64,000 bases of DNA from Trema orientale (GCA_002914845.1 JXTC01000369.1:81809-145808), one strand, 5' to 3'. Shown: positions 23,589 to 36,023, counted from the first letter of the stretch. Notes: generated by a model from the sequence alone, not told the origin. Made by a program: numbers and translations.

Positions 23589-24829
23589 CATAATAATATT
23601 ATAGGTTTGTACATTCTTCAAGGCTCAAAGCCACAATTTTCATATACTTTTCGATTAAGTATTTACCTCTAATTGACGATGGCTAGAGTTTCCTCGATAT
23701 ATCTCCAACCCATATAAAGAAATTTATCAAAAATAATGTATAGATTGTGCATGTTTCAAGCCACAATTCATAGTATGTTTTCACATTAAGCCTTAATTTA
23801 GAGTTTCATATATATAAATTAGGAAACGAACATTTCTAAAAAAGAATTTGAATATGCACCTGGCTGCCTCAAGCTTATTATCTCTTTGGCAAGCTCATCA
23901 ATTTTGGCGACACACGTCACTAGTCGCAGCCGCATGTAGTGAGTAGCGAGGTGGGTTATAGACGACACATGCCTTGTGCAAATTAAGGAAGGTTACCATA
24001 TCGATTTTAGATTTCAAGTGCATGTCGCATTAGTTGGGAAATATGAATATGACATTAACAGTAAGTTGTTTCCAAACAGATAATGAGTTTTTATCAATTG
24101 ACATATTGCTTACACATATACACAATATATATAAATATACACACTATTTTTAAATTTCAGTTTGGTTAATTTTATTTGTTTATGAAGATTTGTAGGTCAC
24201 GAGTACAAAATTTCGCCACTTTTTATAATCATAATTTATAGTTCAAAAGTCTGCGTACGTGGTCCTACAACATATCAAAATTAACAGGAGTTTAACAACA
24301 ACAACAAACAAAAAAAAAAAAAGGAAGAAGTGAAGAACACATTAGGAAGGTAGTAACTGTTTGATTAAAGAGAGAAAATAGAACTGTACAATTTCAATTC
24401 ATCAAATTATTGGGAACATTAAGGTTAAGTGTTAAGTCTTAGGTAAGATTTATGTTCGTAGAACATAGTAGTACTAATGTCCTTATTATTATCACTTTTC
24501 AAGTTTCAATTGAACGTGATACGTCATATTTTATACCTTGTGTTTCCTAAAGGAAATGCAAGAAAACTAATAACTGCAATTTCAAAAAAAAAAAAAAAAT
24601 TAATGAATAGTACACAGCTTACTTTGGATTGTTGACATAGTTTGATTGTTACCACACTGCCTTTTGATTAGGAGATCATTGAGTCTGAATTTACTCTCCA
24701 AGTTAAAAAAAAAAAAAAAGAAGAAGGGAAATCATGGGTTTGGATTTGGAATTGGAATATATCCATCTCCAAATTTGAAAATAAAAGTGATACTAATAAT
24801 GGCTTTATAACACTTATACTTACAAAAAC
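23589..24829. other. Intergenic, gene-free
   Basis: Contains two diverged copies of a TTCAAGGCTCAAAGCCACAA / TTTCAAGCCACAATTCATA phrase near 23618 and 23757. Nothing else was recognised. Confidence 0.4.
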
Positions 24830-25570
24830 TGAAAAAAATTACAAAAATATGGAAGTCAGACTTTTTTCTAATTTTTATACGGTTTTTATTAGGAAAATAT
24901 GACTTTTTAAAAAATATTTAGAAAAGTATCATTTTTAAAATAGTTATTGGGAAACTGGTTACTGGTTATTGGAGTTATATACCAGTTATAAATATCTTTG
25001 GTTACTAGTTACCAGTTTCTAGAAACTAATTACCAGAAACTAGTTATTAAATGGTATTTTTCTAATAAAAACCGTACCATACATTAAAAAATAGTGAAAA
25101 TTACACCTAATACCCGTTTTTTAAAACTTCTTTCAAACATACCCATTTTTAAAACTTCTTCCAAAAATACCCGTTTTTACGGTCCACATTTCATATGAAA
25201 AATATGAGTGGTCCACATTTACGATGCAAATTTTATCCATGAGGTACACATTTCATGTGTAAAATATGAATGGTACACATTTTAAAATGTGTGCCAATTT
25301 TGAGTGTAAGTTTTATTTACACAATGTGGACCACGGTATACATTTAATATATGAAATATAGTCTATATTTCATGTGTAAAACAGTGGTGGTCTACATTTC
25401 TCCAAAAAGGGTATAAAAACGGGTATTTATGAAATAAAGATAAAAAATGGGTATTTATGAAAATATGGTCTTAAAAACGGGTATTTATAAACTTTTCCCT
25501 AAAAAATATAAAACTACCGTATTTTTCAAAATTTTTTTCTGAAATACCGTATATTGTCTAATTTCCCCTA
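24830..25570 (+). mobile_element. Foldback repeat family, copy 1, with a nested element
   Basis: The outer element begins near AAATTACAAAAATATGGAAG and ends near ACCGTATATTGTCTAATTTC. Its core is rich in GGTTACTAGTTACCAGTTTC phrases and bears internal inverted repeats (ACGGTTTTTATTAGGAAAAT at 24884 against TTTTTCTAATAAAAACCGT at about 25056). The same sequence in opposite orientation is found at about 36340-36725. Copy 1 is interrupted at about 25091-25501 by another foldback element; copy 2 is not. There is no transposase, so this is a non-autonomous family. Confidence 0.65.
25091..25501. mobile_element. Nested foldback element with ATACCCGTTTTTAA arms
   Basis: The left arm has repeated phrases AATACCCGTTTTTTAAAACT and ACATACCCATTTTTAAAAC. 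The right arm has AAAATGGGTATTTATGAAAA and AAAAACGGGTATTTATAAAC, their inverted counterparts. The centre holds several variants of a GTGGTCCACATTT / ATTTCATGTGTAAAATATG unit. Comparison with copy 2 of the host repeat, which lacks this block, supports it being an insertion. Confidence 0.6.
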
Positions 25571-25879
25571 ATATTATTAGTAATATATAGATGTTGAGCT
25601 TAGAGAGGCTTTATCTCAGGGGTTGAACTGGGCCACTCTAGAGTCCATTAAAAGATTATAAAGGGCCAGGCCGCGAGGCCCATTTGGTGGGATGAATGGA
25701 GCCTTGTTCTAACTTGGCGTCTCTGCGAGCTACCTTAAGCACAGAGACTTCCACACTATCAAGTCTCAACTCTCAAGTCTCAACAGGGCATAATCCATTT
25801 CTCTTGTAAGAAACAAGCCCCCCAAAAACGAAAACCCTCCAATAAAACCTTTCTAGGGTTTCTCTCAATTGGGCTGGCT
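25571..25879 (+). promoter_or_regulatory. CLPT1-type gene promoter and leader: site II elements and telo-box
   Basis: TGGGCC at 25629-25634 and GGCCCA at 25677-25682 match the plant site II element, recognised by TCP factors and frequent in nuclear genes for organelle proteins. TAGGGTTT at 25854-25861, just before the ATG, is a telo-box core. The combination suits a growth-linked plastid housekeeping gene. Function is inferred from motif identity and position. Confidence 0.5.
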
Positions 25880-28203
25880 ATGGCGTCCCATACGCTCTCA
25901 GCTATCGTAGTGGTTCCTTCTTCCACCTCACAATCTTCTCACGGTAGCTACTCCCTCCCACGGCGTCTGAACCCGTGCGACCTATCGACCTCCTTCGCCG
26001 GCCGCCAGCTCTCGATTCGACCCTCCAATTTGAGGCATTTGGCTACGAAGCATCGGCCTGCTATTGCCACGGTGCTCTTTAGCCTCCCAACTGCGTAAGT
26101 TTATGAATGTATGTGTTTATCGCTTCTGGGTTTCTGGGAGTTTTCATGGGTTTTTGGTGAGAATGATTGCTATTGGGTTCTTTGTATTTGTGCTCAGGAA
26201 ACCAGAGAGGGCTTCTCAGGAGAAAACCCCAAAGTGAGTTTGAGTTTTGGTTTCTTTGCTATTGAATTTTTGTGAATTATGGGTGTTTGATTGGGTTTTG
26301 GGCTGATTGTTGTTATTAGATGGTCAGCGAGGGCGATAAGGTCGTTTGCGATGGCGGAGCTAGAAGCGAGAAAGCTTAAGTACCCAAATACCGGTACCGA
26401 AGCGCTTCTGATGGGGATTTTGGTCGAGGGTTAGTGACATTTTGCCTATTCAAGCTTGTTTGTTTCTGAATTTTGTGTTTCAAATTTAAATTCATATGTT
26501 ATTGGGACGCTTGTGGTAGCATCGCTTTTGGTTGGTGTCAATAATTGCACATGAAATGTTCAAGTCCCGGTTGGTGCTCCTGACAAGTACTTTGTTATTA
26601 TGGACTCAAATTGAAATCTATATGATTAGACGAAATCTGGAAACTTAATTTTGTAGTTGAGCTATTCATTCGTTGAAAGTTTTGATTTACTCTGCTGATG
26701 TTGTCAAGTAGTATGTCGTTCCATAGTTTAAATTCTGAACTGTACACGGATGATCTTCAGAGTTGCTAGTTAAACTTTGGATTTATATTGGAGTGAAGGA
26801 AAAACTAAAATAGAAAGTCGTTTGCTTAAAATTTTGTGAATATTCTATTATTCAAGGAGAAAGGTTACTCATTAGTTATTAGGGAACCATTAGCATGTTC
26901 TTTGTGAATTACTTCTGTTGTAGTAGTGTGTTTGTTGTTTTGTAACCTGTGCAAATAAATAATCAGTAATTCGTAGCGTATGCCAATTATTTGGTTTCTA
27001 TACCCCTTGTTCATTTGGCCTTGCGATCCATCTATTTCTAATGCATTAGCATGAATTCTTCATATTTTTAAAGCCTTTTTTTTTTTCTCATTTGTATTTT
27101 AACAGTTCTTCTTATCTGAAATAAGCTTTATGAAACTTGGAAGTATTACCAGTTGACTACCTGTGTTCTTCAAGAGCTATCTCATGCAAAGAAGTCAGCC
27201 GGTGGCTTCTGAATTAGTTAAATATGCTTTGTTGCTCTGCCAAACTTTTCTAATGTTCTCTTTTTGCCTTACTACTTTTCTCTTCAGGAACAAGTATAGC
27301 TGCAAAGTTTTTAAGAGCTAATGGAATCACACTTTTCAAGGTGCGAGAAGAAACTGTAAATTTACTTGGAAAATCTGATATGTACTTTTTCAGCCCTGAG
27401 CATCCTCCACTGACCGAACCAGCTCAGAGAGCCCTCGACTGGGCTGTTGATCAGAAACTAAAGTCAGGTAACCTGGTTTTTATATTTCTAAGATCTCCAT
27501 AATTTGAATACTTATATACTTACTAGCTAAGACAGTTTCCATTGCTTTTCCATAACTGTGTTCCTGCCTTTTAGCTCTGTACCCTACGTTCATATTCAGA
27601 AGTCTTTCAGGGATTAGTTGAATGATATAATTACTTCTGTAATGGTTATCTACTTATGCATTAGGTCTGCCTCAGACTGTCCCAACATATCACTCGATTG
27701 TACTTTGGCTTTTAGATTGTAAAGTTATGTAAAGAAAGATTCACATAAGTCAAAATTATTCAAATTCGGTCGCCAAAATTTCTTCTCGTAAATTCCATCA
27801 TGGGACACCAATACTCCAAATCATCTGAAACTAAACCCGTGTTGAATTCTTAAATTTGGATTGAAACGTGTCGTAGACACTTTTGTTGCTTGTACGTTGA
27901 ATACTTGAATTGCTTGTACCTTTTGATTTTATTGAGATCATGATTTCTATCTAATACAGTTGAAAGCGGGGAAATAACCACTACTCATCTGCTTCTTGGG
28001 ATTTGGTCTGAAAAAGAGTCAGCTGGTCACAAAATATTGGCATCTCTAGGTTTTGATGATGAGAAGGCCAAAGAACTTGCCAAATCCGTAAGTTTTAGGA
28101 TTTATTAGTTTTGCTTTTGAGTAACTTCGTTTTCTTAGCGGCCGCTAAATTTTTAATGTGCTTTATGCAGATGGACAAGGATTATGTTATGAGCTTTAAA
28201 TAA
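25880..28203 (+). CDS. CLPT1: CLPT1, plastid-localised Clp protease accessory subunit (Clp-N domain)
   Basis: Six exons: 25880-26094, 26198-26233, 26320-26429, 27288-27467, 27960-28087, 28171-28203, giving 233 aa (Arabidopsis CLPT1 is about 238). Residues 1 to about 65 are Ser/Arg-rich and poor in acid residues, a typical chloroplast transit peptide. The Clp-N repeat region begins near WSARAI (85) and includes the conserved ELEARKLKYPNTGTEALLMG and SDMYFFSPEHPPLTEPAQRA. There is no AAA+ module. CLPT proteins are plant-specific: they dock on the ClpP/R protease rings in the stroma and help assemble and stabilise the core. CLPT2 is the close alternative, but the wording is nearest to CLPT1. The gene ends with the tiny exon MDKDYVMSFK. 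Confidence 0.95.
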
Positions 28204-28995
28204 GAGATCAAGTAACCTCTTGATAAAATAGCTAGTTTCTTCTCGAACCTTTTCTGACACAGCCTCCAAAGGCATTGCTTCTTGCTGCGTTTGTTAATGA
28301 GGAAGTTACTTAAGTGGGTGTATTACAGAATGCAGTTCCATTTTTTAGAGAAAAAAGAAAAAGAAAAAAAAAAAACAAAACAAAACATCTGGACATATTG
28401 ACGTTCCAATTCTTGTTTCGAGGAAGTTCTGCATAAAGAGATCCCGTCATGTTTCTGCCAATTTCCTTTGAAATAATTTCATCTCAATATACAGCTCGAA
28501 AAAAAATCACCATTTACCATATGATAATGAAGAATGTTATTTAAAGTTACTCTAATTCTCATTTTATTGCACAGTTTTCGCTTTACATTGCAATTTGCTT
28601 TGCACAAATAGATTGAAATCCTAATAAAAGATTTCCAAAAGTCTCAAGATAAAAGAATTAGTTCGCCTAGCATAGTATATAAATTATATGCTTCAAATTC
28701 GAACATATAGTTTCAAATGAAGTGCACACGTCATATTTTTGGGACAGTTTATTTCTTTAGCTTGTGAAACACTCAATGTATCACTTAATTTTTTATTTTT
28801 TTTTGCAATAAATGTATCACTTGAAATTTTATGAACAATAAAAATATTAACCTTAGCTTACCATCAAAAAAGGGTTAAAAAATTAATAATGGCTTAAACC
28901 TGGGCCTTTTAAAAATAAATATTTATTTTTCAAATACGATAGTAAAATGTCCGATATTTTCGCGAATGTACCAAGTAAAAATCTAATTTACTCAT
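28204..28995. other. CLPT 3' UTR and intergenic
   Basis: The first 150-250 bases are probably 3' UTR. An A-rich tract (about 28350-28385) follows. No gene or defined repeat is seen before the Harbinger left end. Confidence 0.4.
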
Positions 28996-29112
28996 AGACT
29001 ATTTGGTTTAGGGTAATCTTTAGGTGGAAATGAGTATTCCAATATATTCCTATGTTTGGTATTATTTCAACGCTTAGTAAAGTAATTTCCTAAGGAATCA
29101 CATTCTGTTATT

Positions 29113-29154
29113 AGGGGTTATCCCAAAGTCACCAGGGGTTATCCCAAAGTCACC
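29113..29154. repeat. Two-copy 21-bp subterminal direct repeat
   Basis: AGGGGTTATCCCAAAGTCACC occurs twice head to tail without mismatch. It lies about 120 bp inside the Harbinger left end. GGGGTTATCC recurs at the right end (36001), so these may be transposase-binding subterminal motifs. Confidence 0.8.
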
Positions 29155-30672
29155 AAATCACGTGGATTTTATATCACCCTCCATCTAAAATCCATCCTAA
29201 AAAACAAAAATTGAAAAAACACAATCTCACACTAGTTATTTCTCCTTCAGTCGCACTCTCTCGTCTCGCCATCCCGACTGGTCACCACCGTTCGTCGTAG
29301 CCAGTAGTTCTTTGTTGTCGGGTGTTCGTCGTCACCCAACTAGGCTGGGCTAATTGACTCTCTTTTGATCCATAGTCCAGTACTCTTGCTACCTTTTGGC
29401 CGCTTACTTGTTTGTTCGTCGCCATTTTCCTCGTCGGATTTTCCTCCATTTTCTTCCAAGTTCCCTCTCTCTCTCTCTCTCTCGTTTTCATTAAGTGTGC
29501 GATGTATTTGATTATGTTATAAGATTTTAATTTTTTTTTTTTTTCGGTTTTTGGGGTGGTGATTAAAAGGTTCAGATCTATGGCCATGGTTGAATAGGAG
29601 TTGATTTTATTGGTTTTTTTTTTTCTTCAAAAAAATTGTTTTTGTGATTTTTCCTTTTTTTTTTTCTCTAGGATTTGGCAAAAAAATAGTTAATTTGGAA
29701 TGATGCGTGGTCTTCTTTCATAAAAGAATTTATGATAGTTTTACTTACCTACTTCTAAGACTATAAGCAGCATATATATAATGTATACATATAGATAACA
29801 ACATAATTGCTTTATTGCCTTAATTATGACAATAGTTCACAGTGATTAATTCATTCTTCTCTTTGCATTATGAAGCTTGGGTTTTGGGGATTATGGGTTT
29901 TTTTTGTGTCATTTAAATGTACAACAAGTAAATCATGGAAACAATAATTTTTTTTTTGTTCATCTTTTTGGGGAAGTAATGATTTTTTGAGTTCGATTTT
30001 CTTAATCTTTAGGGAACTCGGTTAATGATTTTTTTTTTTTAATATAGAGAAGTTTTACTCTCTTATAGAAACTTATATAAAATTACTGATTTTATCTCTA
30101 GTACTATTAATATATAATTAAAGTGTGTATATTATAAGTTTATCAAAAAAAAGTGAGTATATTATAAGAACAATTATCACGTATACACAATACTGCAAAT
30201 ATATAACATAAAATTGTGTTTTCTCCACCCATCATATTACGTTGTCCCCCTGATTTCCTTATCGATTTGGTCTTTTTTAGGTATATTATCTGTTGAGGTC
30301 TAGTTCAGGCCTATCTTTGGATATGTGCTTGATTTTCTCCTATTTGATGTGGTCTGTTTTGGATGGTTCTTGTGTCTTAGTTATAAGTCTAATTTCCTTA
30401 GTGAGTTGGATTTTTTTTTTATATATTTGTTATTATTTGGATATCTGATATGACTCTGATTTCCTTACTTATTTGGTCTCTTTTGGATATTTGTTATTGT
30501 TAAGTCTAATTCTAATCTTTCTTTGGATATGGGTCTGATTGAGATCATAATGAGAATTATGCATGCTAAAAGTCAATAGTGATATATAGCTTGTATATTG
30601 AATCATCATGGGTTAATGTTTCAGTTGAATTTATTTTTAAAGATATTGAAGCACAAGGTTGAAAGTCAAAAA

Positions 30673-31747
30673 TGCTGGTGTTTATTAGAATAAATTTCTG
30701 AAAAATATTTTCATAAAATCATTTTCAAGAACACCATAGTTTTGTAAAATCAAGAAACGCAGCGGAGTTGGTCGTTTAAAATTTTTCTTTTTACAAAACG
30801 TTTCGGAACGTGATCTAACATAAATTAACTCTTGATCTAGACAAAAACAATACCTGGATTCACTCCACAATCTTCTCGTCTTCCCGTCTATTCTCGAAAG
30901 TCATTTGATTGATCCAGTAGGTGGTCACCTTCTTGATTCCCAACAAAGAGATCCGCAAACGAACAAGAAGACAATCTCCTCGAACCGATTTCTCCGGAAT
31001 AGCCGAAAAACACCAAGGATGCTGAACCCTAGTGCTAGTCGATTTCTGCTCTTCTTTTCTCTCTGTTATACGTGTGACACTCTCTTCTCAAGGGAGTATT
31101 TTTCGTGTAACACTTGTTCTGTTCAGTTAGAGAACTTTTATCTTAACTATAGAGAGATTAGTAAACCCTAATAGGCTTATTGGGCTTGTTGGGCTCAACT
31201 GATCATCAAATAACTATTGGGCTTTAATTTGAGCTAGGCAAAGGACCAGATGGATCCATAAAGCCCAAGCTCTAGTAGACCATATACCTACTATCATAAT
31301 TAACTCTTAATTATGATTGGGCCTAGTCCATTAATATTGGGACACACCACTATAGGCCCAATATTGAACTATTGGACTAAATGTCATTTATTTTTCTGTG
31401 AAGCTTATTAACAATTAATTAGCTTGATCCATTTAGCATATACTATACCTGTAGACATACCCCCAATGCAATGTTGTACTAGTATAGTAAAATTACCGTA
31501 TTACCCCTCTAGTACATATTAACCTTTGAGTTTCTATTTTTCATCTAATGGATAATAGTTGACTACGGTGTTTGTATCTACTCATACCAACACAGTCAAA
31601 TTTACATAGTGAATACCGGGGCCCTGGATTATATTATCCAAGTACTTGAAAAAACTCAAAGTGACATTATATGTATGGTGTCCATCATAAAAAATATTTA
31701 CCATTATATGAAATCTCCTTAGAACTACTGGAGGTTTAAAGGGAACA
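30673..31747 (-). mobile_element. Solo LTR (LTR retrotransposon fossil), 1075 bp
   Basis: The element reads TGCTGG...GGAACA on the plus strand, with the TG/CA boundaries of an LTR. Internal features resemble the solo LTR at 32894-34294: a CGCAGCG phrase near the left end, then a run of short pyrimidine-rich phrases. It is flanked by AAAAA on both sides (30668-30672 and 31748-31752). The duplication is of low complexity, so it is weaker evidence than at the other LTRs. It carries no coding sequence and sits immediately upstream of the Harbinger transposase. Its insertion is younger than the Harbinger element. Confidence 0.6.
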
Positions 31748-31752
31748 AAAAA

Positions 31753-32675
31753 TATGGATATCGAAGAAATAATAGCTATATTTTTACATGTTATATCTCA
31801 TGATGTTAAGAACAGAATTATAAAACGTCAGTTCGTACGTTTAGATGAAACAGTTAATAGACAATTTAATATTGTCTTGAGTGATTTGTTACGTCTCTAA
31901 GAGATATTGCTAAAGAAATCTAAGCCAGTTCTTGATAGTTCAACTGATGAAAAATAGAAATGATTTAAGAATTGCTTAGGAGCACTAGATGGTACAGACA
32001 TTAAGGTGAATGTATTAGCAACAAATATGACTAGGTACTAAAGTAGAAAAAATGAAATTGCCACTAATGTATTAGGAGTGGTATCACAATATATGTAATT
32101 TATATATGTCTTACATGGATATGAGGGTTCAGTTGCTGATTCTAGAGTCTTACGAGATGTTATTTCTAGACGAAATAAATTTAAAGTTCCACAAGGTAAA
32201 ATCTATTTTTTTGACTGACTACAACCTATATTAGTACTATGTAACAATAGTTTGTTCACAATTTTGTAAATTATTTGTAGGACATTACTATATTTATGAT
32301 GTCATGTATCCTAATGGTGAAGGTTTCTTAACATCATATAGAGAACAATGCTATTATTTAAATGATTGGACACTTTCACCAAATACTCCTAAAGAATTTT
32401 TTAACATGAAGCATTCGTATGCTAGGAACATAATAAAAAGGGTATTTAGATTGTTAAAGGGACGATGGACAATTCTTAGGGGCCGATCATACTATCCAGC
32501 CAAAGTCCAATGTTGGATTATTTTGCCATGTTGCCTTCTTTACAACTTGATTAGAAGAGAAATGCCCGTAGATCCTTTAGAACATGCTCCACTTGAGGAA
32601 AATGGTAATGATAATGATAGTGATGATGATATGAATGATGCTTGTTACACGTATATTGAAACATCAAATACTTAG
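31753..32675 (+). pseudogene. PIF/Harbinger DDE transposase, inactivated
   Basis: Exon 1 begins MDIEEIIAIF and carries LGALDGTDIKV (first catalytic Asp region) and GYEGSVADSRVLRD (second Asp region). An intron at 32196-32280 has GT-AG ends. Exon 2 continues HYYIYDVMYPNGEGFLTSYR and MKHSYARNIIKRVFRLLKGR (third acidic region and HTH-like tail), ending in an acidic Asn/Asp-rich C-terminus. The domain order is that of HARBI1/PIF transposases, which cut and paste the element. About five in-frame stops interrupt exon 1, while exon 2 is open. It is therefore a pseudogene, with selection lost well before the present. Confidence 0.85.
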
Positions 32676-32893
32676 ATAACTTGGAGAGATAATTTGGCTA
32701 GAAAAATGTTTGAGCAATGTCGGGGAAGCCAATATGCATAAATCACATTGGTTAAGAGTTGTATAATCATGTTTAATTATGTTTGCATTTATGTTTAACT
32801 TATTTTATTATTATGTTTGAACTTTTTTTTTTTCCTTTTTAGTACTTACGTTTGAATATTTTATGGAGTTGTATAACATTGACAAGTTATTAT

Positions 32894-34294
32894 TGCTGGA
32901 ATTGCCTAACACTTAGCGCAAAAACCATACATGCATGTAAACTATGAAAAACACATGATCACATCATGAACGCAGCGAAATAATTAGCGGATTTAGGTTT
33001 TAAAATTTTTTACATGAAAACTATTTTCATAATCATATTACATGCACATATCATATACAGGATCATGTATAACATAAATCAAATCTAGATGCACAAATCC
33101 TAGATATGAGATTAGGGTTTACCTCTTGTAACGTGCTCCTTCTTGAACTCCTTGTTGATGATGATCAAACCTCTAACCCTAGATCTTCTTGCCTATCCTC
33201 TTGCTCTTGGTTAATGAGGTGAGTGGGCACCAAGTTGAATCATTCGTTGGAGAACGATCAAGAACGCCTTCTTGATCCTATGGAACACCGGGACGTGAGA
33301 TGAGAGTGTGAGGTTGCAGGAAACTTTTTCTCTCCTCTCTCTTCAACCCTTGGCCGAAATCTCTCTTACTCTCTCCCTTTGTTTTTCGTGTAACACACTT
33401 AGAATTACTGTGTAGTTTTTTCTCTCATGTATTTTATATATATGAGGCCAAAAACTGCTAACCCTAGTCCAACTAGGATTGGACTTGTTCTCCAATTTGG
33501 GCTTTGGGTGTATTTTTATAAATATGTCNNNNNNNNNNNNNNNNNNNNNNNNNNNNNNNNNNNNNNNNNNNNNNNNNNNNNNNNNNNNNNNNNNNNNNNN
33601 NNNNNNNNNNNNNNNNNNNNNNNNNNNNNNNNNNNNNNNNNNNNNNNNNNNNNNNNNNNNNNNNNNNNNNNNNNNNNNNNNNNNNNNNNNNNNNNNNNNN
33701 NNNNNNNNNNNNNNNNNNNNNNNNNNNNNNNNNNNNNNNNNNNNNNNNNNNNNNNNNNNNNNNNNNNNNNNNNNNNNNNNNNNNNNNNNNNNNNNNNNNN
33801 NNNCATGAAAGCAAGTCCAATCAAATATCAAGGATTAAGATCTATATGCTAAGAGCTAGTTTGTGGTAATATAAGAATTGAGTTATGGCACTCCAATTTT
33901 TTATATTGTCTGGTCCAGTTCAATACACATAAATTATTTATGTTGTACTAGTGTTTCTATCAGAAGTCACATACTTCAATGATTTGAGACACATCATTCC
34001 CGTTGAGATAGACAAACACTACAACCTATAGTAAATAAAGTATTCCAATCTTTATTTATAAATTGTGAACTAATTCATTTAGACTTAGATAAAGAAACAA
34101 GTCTCCCCATAATTAACACTTAATCATGTTTGTTTCTTTATACACAAACAAAGTCATGGAATCTTTTTCAGATAAATAAACTATACAACTAAGATAGTTT
34201 AATCTAGCAAATATCATAATTGCATATAAGAGAAAGTTGTTTATACTCAAAGGGTATAATTAGAAATATGCTTTTTAGGACAAATATCCCAACA
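32894..34294 (-). mobile_element. Solo LTR with perfect 5-bp target duplication (contains assembly gap)
   Basis: On the minus strand the LTR begins TGTTGGGATATTTGTCC and ends AATTCCAGCA. It is flanked by ATTAT on both sides (32889-32893 and 34295-34299). There is no internal coding region, so it is a product of LTR-LTR recombination. TGTTGGGA starts are common in Copia-type elements, and that is the likely family. The 275-base N run (33529-33803) lies inside it, consistent with a collapsed or unresolved repeat. It is inserted between the two Harbinger genes. Confidence 0.85.
33529..33803. other. Assembly gap (Ns)
   Basis: A run of 275 unknown bases inside the solo LTR. Reading frames drawn across it have no meaning. 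The true length is not known from the sequence. Confidence 0.99.
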
Positions 34295-34447
34295 ATTATT
34301 TATGATAATTTTTTTTCCTATTTTTATAATATATAGTTGTGTGTTTATATTTGAATTTTCCTTTTTACGGGTATGTTTACCCATTCTATAAGGAAAAAGA
34401 ATAGAAACTGCTTCCCAATCGACATTAATTAGTTCTAAAAAACATCA

Positions 34448-35258
34448 ATGGACTATAATGAGTTTTCAAAGTTTGTGGAGTCTTTGTTGGAACTAGCCAA
34501 TAGTGGAAAGTGAAAAGAGGATAATGGTACTTTTAAACCTGGTTACTTACAATAATTAGAGAAAATGATGAGTGAGAAGATTCAAAGTTGCGGAATTAAG
34601 GCACAACCACATATTGATTCTACATTAAGTTATGGAAGAAATAATACCATGCAATTTTTGAAATGTTGGGATCTTTGGCTAGTGGATTTGGTTGGAATGA
34701 GGAACTGAAGTATGTCGTGGTTGATCAATCCGTATTTGATGAATGGGTTAAGGTTAGTTTATCTATTTTAGAACTTTAATCTATCAATTATCAGTAATTT
34801 TTATTGTTAAAATTTTGATATTTGTTTTATATTATCTAACTATAACAGAGTCACCCCTACTATAAAAGGCTTAAGAAATAAGGCATTTCCTCATTATGAC
34901 GAGTTGGGAATTATGTTTGGGAATGATCGTGCTACTAGATATGGTGTAATGTGATTCTCTAAAACGATTGAGGAGATTGATAAAGAGATAGAAAATGAGC
35001 AAGAGAGTGAGCACGATCTTTTCACTCCATTAGATGAACTTGTTAGTACTGCAAGCACAAACACACCTTCGACACAAACAGGAAAGAAAGGCAGATATAA
35101 TTAGTGACTCAGTGAAACAAATTAGTGCACTACATGCTTCCACTAGTGAAAATATTAGAAGACTTGTTGATTGTTTTCAGTTTGAGATTGGTGTTGGTAG
35201 GAGGATGAAAGTGCTTGATGAACTTACAAATATCGATAAGCTGGCTAATGATCAATGA
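34448..35258 (+). pseudogene. Harbinger accessory gene, Myb/SANT-like DNA-binding protein, inactivated
   Basis: Translated pieces in one frame read MDYNEFSKFVESLLELANSG, then LEKMMSEKIQSCGIKAQPHI, then (in shifted frames) SGFGWNEELKYVVVDQSVFD. This is the Myb/SANT-like (Myb_DNA-bind_3) domain that PIF/Harbinger elements encode next to the transposase. An acidic DKEIENEQESEHDLFTPLDE segment and a helical tail follow. Several stops and frameshifts and a probable intron (about 34750-34850) break it. In active relatives this protein brings the transposase to the nucleus and to the element ends. Confidence 0.75.
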
Positions 35259-36023
35259 GTTAGAGTTGGATAAATTCTTATCCAAAATCAAGTGAACACC
35301 GACTATTTCTTTACCTTGGATGATGAATTCAAACTCGGATTTTTTATGCAATTACTTGGTTGAATTGCATTGGTTCTTGGTGATCTATTGAATCTTTTTT
35401 GTGATTACTCTAGAAAATTTAACATCTAACTTGAATTAAGATATAACTCTTAAAGTTGTAAGATTATATTATGATTACAAACTTTAGTAATCTTAAGGAA
35501 ACTTTGACATATTTTTTATTTTGGGATTCTACTTGAGAAATTGTAGAATTATATCATGTTTAGAAAGTTTGGTACCATTGAGGAATTTGACATCCTACTT
35601 ATGCGATGTTTAGAAAATGATATTTATGGTACTTATTGGAACTCTTTTAGAATTGGTGAAACATATTTGATGTGAAAAGGCATATTATATTTGTTTTCGA
35701 ATTATAGTTATTTTGTTTTATTTTTAAGCTGATAAATTTTATTATTTTATAAGCGATTTAATTTTATAATTTTTTTCTACAATAGTTATTCAATTTATTA
35801 TATAAAACTATCAAAAAAAAATGTTTATATAATGTATTTGTGATAAAATATGAAAAAACAATATATTCCTATGCGTAACCAAACACAGTTTTCTAATAAC
35901 CTACGAATCATAGACAGGATTACTGTGTAACCAAACACAGCTATTCTGAATATCAGACAGCCATATCACCATAGTCAGCATTCCTATTAATCTGAAAACT
36001 GGGGTTATCCTGTACCAAATGAC

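Larger units (their letters stand above)
28996..36023 (+). mobile_element. Decayed PIF/Harbinger transposon carrying two nested solo LTRs
   Basis: Both marker genes of the superfamily are present on the plus strand: a DDE transposase (31753-32675) and a Myb/SANT-like protein (34448-35258). Imperfect terminal repeats are visible: left GACTATTTGGTTTAGGGTAAT at about 28997; the right end, reverse complemented, GGGTCATTTGGTACAGGATAA. Near the right end GTAACCAAACACAG occurs twice, and near the left end a 21-bp direct repeat lies at 29113-29154; both are subterminal repeats. Removing the two inserted LTRs leaves about 4.55 kb, a normal size for an autonomous element. The 3-bp target duplication could not be confirmed. 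Both genes are broken, so the copy is dead. Confidence 0.7.

Noticed and set aside
29282-29587. 101-codon minus-strand frame with a Glu/Arg repeat
   Set aside because: It comes from a CT repeat inside the Harbinger element; the remainder has no transposon or host protein character.
33343-33852. Several open frames spanning 33343-33852 on both strands
   Set aside because: They consist almost entirely of the 275-base N gap, so the open frame is an artefact. The flanks are part of a solo LTR.
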